Shown: one piece after another, positions 61,800 through 64,000 of the stretch
Numbering within the stretch: the stretch's first letter is position 1
Layout: every line of letters starts with the position of its first letter
NCBI GenBank assembly: GCA_905221615.1
Contig: CAJNDT010001270.1
Span: forward strand, 1 to 64,000
DNA: 64,000 nt
Source of the DNA: Symbiodinium sp. CCMP2592
Taxonomy: Eukaryota > Sar > Dinophyceae > Suessiales > Symbiodiniaceae
Reading direction: 5' to 3'
Notes under the pieces: model-generated
Told to the model about the DNA's origin: nothing
Seen by the model: the letters and a program-made list of their open reading frames with translations, nothing else
Databases searched by the model: none
Position numbers and translations under genes: made by a program

Positions 61800-63187
61800 C
61801 TTCAAACACAGAAACATGCGTGCTCCGTGGTCGACATCCTAGTGAAGCTTTCCGTGAAGTGGCACTCAGCGGCTCAGAAAGAGGCACCAGTCGGTCGAGT
61901 CCCCTTACGATGCATCCTCCTACAAGGTCTGGTTCAGGAGCTCCTCAACAGGTTGAGCCGTCAGGAAGTGGTCGATGCAGCAAAACAAGCGGGATGGGTG
62001 ACAGACGACGGGTGGATTTATCAGGTTTGGTGCCCAAACAGCCGATGTCTCAAAGCAAACGTGAGCAAATCCCCAATGTCCCATGCGACGATGCTGGAAA
62101 AGCTACAGACTTTGCAGCGGGCTCTAGCGAACGACTCCGCAATCCACCGTTTCAGATCATTGAGACCCCTCCGGGAGCAGATGGAAGGCGAGACAGTGGT
62201 TATGCTATTGGACTTAGCGATACTCGAGGAAGATGGCAAGCTTGCCCAGGCACTCATGCAGGAATTGACGGGAAACTCCGTATGTCAGGTCGTAGGCCTC
62301 CAGTTCCGGAGAGAGTCGCTGCAGCGTTCTTCATTGGCGCGGGAGCTCCAGCAGACATTGAACGACTCCTACATGTCCTAAGTCTTCGCAACAGCACCCA
62401 GATTTGTTACGCGAACTCTGTGATTCTTGCATACCTGTGGTGCATACGCTTTAGTTCTCTTTCGTGGTTGCAAGCACTCGGCCTCGCTGCACATCCCATG
62501 GAACTCTTGCTACAGGTACATCGTCCCACCTTGACTTCGTTCCATCAACTCACCTTCCTGTGGCAGGATTGGCCTCGACCTCACTTACAACATGATGCTT
62601 CAGAGTTTTGGGCTCATTTCCTGTCAACCACAGGTGGCATTGCTCGTGTTGGAGAATGGGAGGCTCGCAAAGCAATCGAGGCTGGCATACGAATTATGGT
62701 TACCGGCTCCAGCGCGCAGGCTTTGACCATCCCGGTGCCAACACCAAATCGTTCAGGCTCGACTTCCGTACAAGCGTGCATCACAGCGTGGCGACGCCAA
62801 CATAGATCTCAGATGTATGCTTTTACAGCGCTGCCACCAGTATTGTGCCTGCACCTTGAACGATACACTTATGCACATGGCAGAGTTCGTAAAACCAAGG
62901 TACGGCTACAGCTTCCTGATGAGGTCATTCGGATACCCAAATTTGCTAATGACACCTCGCTGGACATAGAGTACATGCCATACCGGTTGATATCGGGCAT
63001 CATTCACATGGGCTCGTCAGTCCACAATGGTCACTACACGACTTTCGCGCACCGTCCTGAAGGCATATGGCTTATGGATGACAATCGTAAAGGTCAGTGG
63101 ATATCTCAGCTTTCGTCACAACAGCTTTCCAACATATACATGTTGTGGGCGATTCCGGACACAGCAGCTCCTCCAGGCGGATCGTGA
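61800..63187 (+). pseudogene. Retroelement fragment with ubiquitin-specific-protease-like domain, frameshifted
   Basis: The first frame (61800-62381) has VKWHSAAQKEAPVGRVPLR, QEVVDAAKQAGWVTDDGW and LTGNSVCQVVGLQFRRESLQ, as in dinoflagellate LINE-type polyproteins, and stops at 62379-62381. The second frame continues from about 62385: STQICYANS holds the catalytic Cys of a C19 peptidase, HNGHYTTF the His and WLMDDNRKG the acidic residue, ending at 63187. A single-base shift near 62385 is either decay or programmed frameshifting. It interrupts the virus-derived region between 61.79 and 63.62 kb. Confidence 0.68.
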
Positions 63188-63621
63188 ATGGGTGCAGCGA
63201 GTGCGCTACTCAATGCTACCTTTGATGATTTCTTTCGTGAAGCTTGATCTTCCAGTGAGGCCTCGCTGACTCTGAAGCGTGTGATTGCACATGTTTCCTT
63301 CCTCCCGCATTTTGCGGTGGTTAATTAACTAGCGCCGTGGCCAGCTGCTGTAGCGTGCTTGGTCACGAGTGACGACGCTCTCCCGTACAGTGCAACCTGC
63401 TTTGCCTTTAGGGGCGGGGTTGTTTTTGCTGACGTGTGTTTGTTGGTCTTGAAGTTTGCAACGCAAACGAGCTCTAGAAGCTCCGGGTACCCTGGTTCAC
63501 CCGTTCTCACCTGCCACAAGGCGGCTTCGACGCTGCTGTGCACAAAGTACAAAAGTAGCCGAGGACCTGGCCGAAGCTGGGCTTCACGCGGAAGCCGTTG
63601 CTTCTGCGCTCCTCCATTTAC
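63188..63621 (+). other. 3' flank of the retroelement fragment
   Basis: No gene accepted. A short - strand frame (MEERRSNGFRVKPSFGQVL) near 63610-63540 is too small to support. Confidence 0.4.
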
Positions 63622-63837
63622 TTACAGCATCCCCCCGTAGACCTGGGAGTCGCTGGTGTTCCTGCCGGCGGCCACGTCCCGCGCCATGCGTTGGATGCCC
63701 GCGCGCTCCGCCGGAGCGTAGCGGAGCTGGGGAATCCGTCGGTTCACGGCCTCCGTCATCCTGCCGAGCTCGTCGGCGTAGGTCTCGCCTTCTTGGCGGA
63801 GGCGGCGGTTCGAGAGCCACTCGTTGAAAGCTTGCGC
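63622..63837 (-). pseudogene. Viral coding scrap
   Basis: 72 codons in frame: AQAFNEWLSNRRLRQEG, ETYADELGRMTEAVNRRIPQL, ERAGIQRMARDVAAGRN, QVYGGML, stop at 63622-63624, with a TAG just upstream of the first codon. GC-rich third positions like the viral genes and unlike the retroelement beside it. Helical. Probably the end of another viral gene cut by the retroelement; family unknown. Confidence 0.45.
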
Positions 63838-64000
63838 CTAGTGCAGCCGCTAAACTACATTTGATTCCGATGCTGCGTAGAGGCTTGGTTTCCACAACTG
63901 TTTAAACAACGTTTTCACTGGTCGACATGCAGCTGTGCGCAGCGATGTCGGGGTCGCCTGCTGCCATACGTGGCGAGGCAATGTTAGTACCGAGAGTGTG

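Noticed and set aside
63456-63864. + strand frames near the right end
   Set aside because: Overlap a - strand frame with better composition and viral-like codon use.

Overview
The window looks like dinoflagellate nuclear DNA, and it is almost entirely made of mobile and virus-derived material. The organism is inferred from interstitial TTTAGGG-type repeats, introns with short or unusual boundaries, transposon and retroelement protein families that I associate with symbiodiniacean and related dinoflagellates, and one short match to the 3' half of the dinoflagellate spliced leader. No rRNA, tRNA, CRISPR array or ordinary host housekeeping gene was recognised.

Layout. (1) 1-3.8 kb: 3' part of a retroelement coding a 2OG-oxygenase-like domain, reverse transcriptase and RNase H, with a 193-bp direct repeat at its end. 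(2) 3.8-22.4 kb: a giant inverted repeat with arms of about 7.0 and 7.9 kb around a 3.7-kb centre. The arms hold GTC-rich satellite DNA, a 138-bp tandem repeat, the 5' part of a viral replication gene and the last codons of a viral helicase. The right arm alone carries an 896-bp TIR element. The centre encodes a Crinkler/RHS-like P-loop protein. (3) 21.4-61.8 kb: a decayed, integrated polinton-like virus or virophage-like element. It has a family-B-like DNA polymerase with an embedded HNH motif and a C-terminal SF1 helicase (+ strand). On the - strand it has an rve integrase, a long fibre protein ending in an S74 intramolecular chaperone, a probable major capsid protein and one or two further virion-type genes. 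(4) Two large transposons are nested in it. A 13.2-kb TIR element (23466-36650) splits the helicase P-loop. A 14.66-kb probable CACTA/EnSpm element (43291-57949) splits the fibre gene and leaves a 3-bp duplication. Each carries several intron-containing genes of its own, including, in the second, an SR-splicing-factor-like gene. (5) 61.8-63.6 kb: a frameshifted retroelement fragment with a ubiquitin-hydrolase-like domain, followed by a last scrap of viral coding sequence.

How it fits together. Without the two transposons, the viral part is a compact cassette: replication module facing right, virion and integration module facing left, with gaps of 5-103 bp between virion genes. Capsid and integrase frames are intact, while the polymerase-helicase and fibre frames carry several indels as well as the insertions, so the element is probably an endogenous relic. 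The end of one helicase copy (18.69-18.79 kb) lies upstream of the start of the next polymerase copy (21.4 kb), which suggests that viral copies were once in tandem. The order of events is readable: viral integration, a polymerase frameshift shared by both arms, formation of the inverted repeat, then the 896-bp insertion in one arm.
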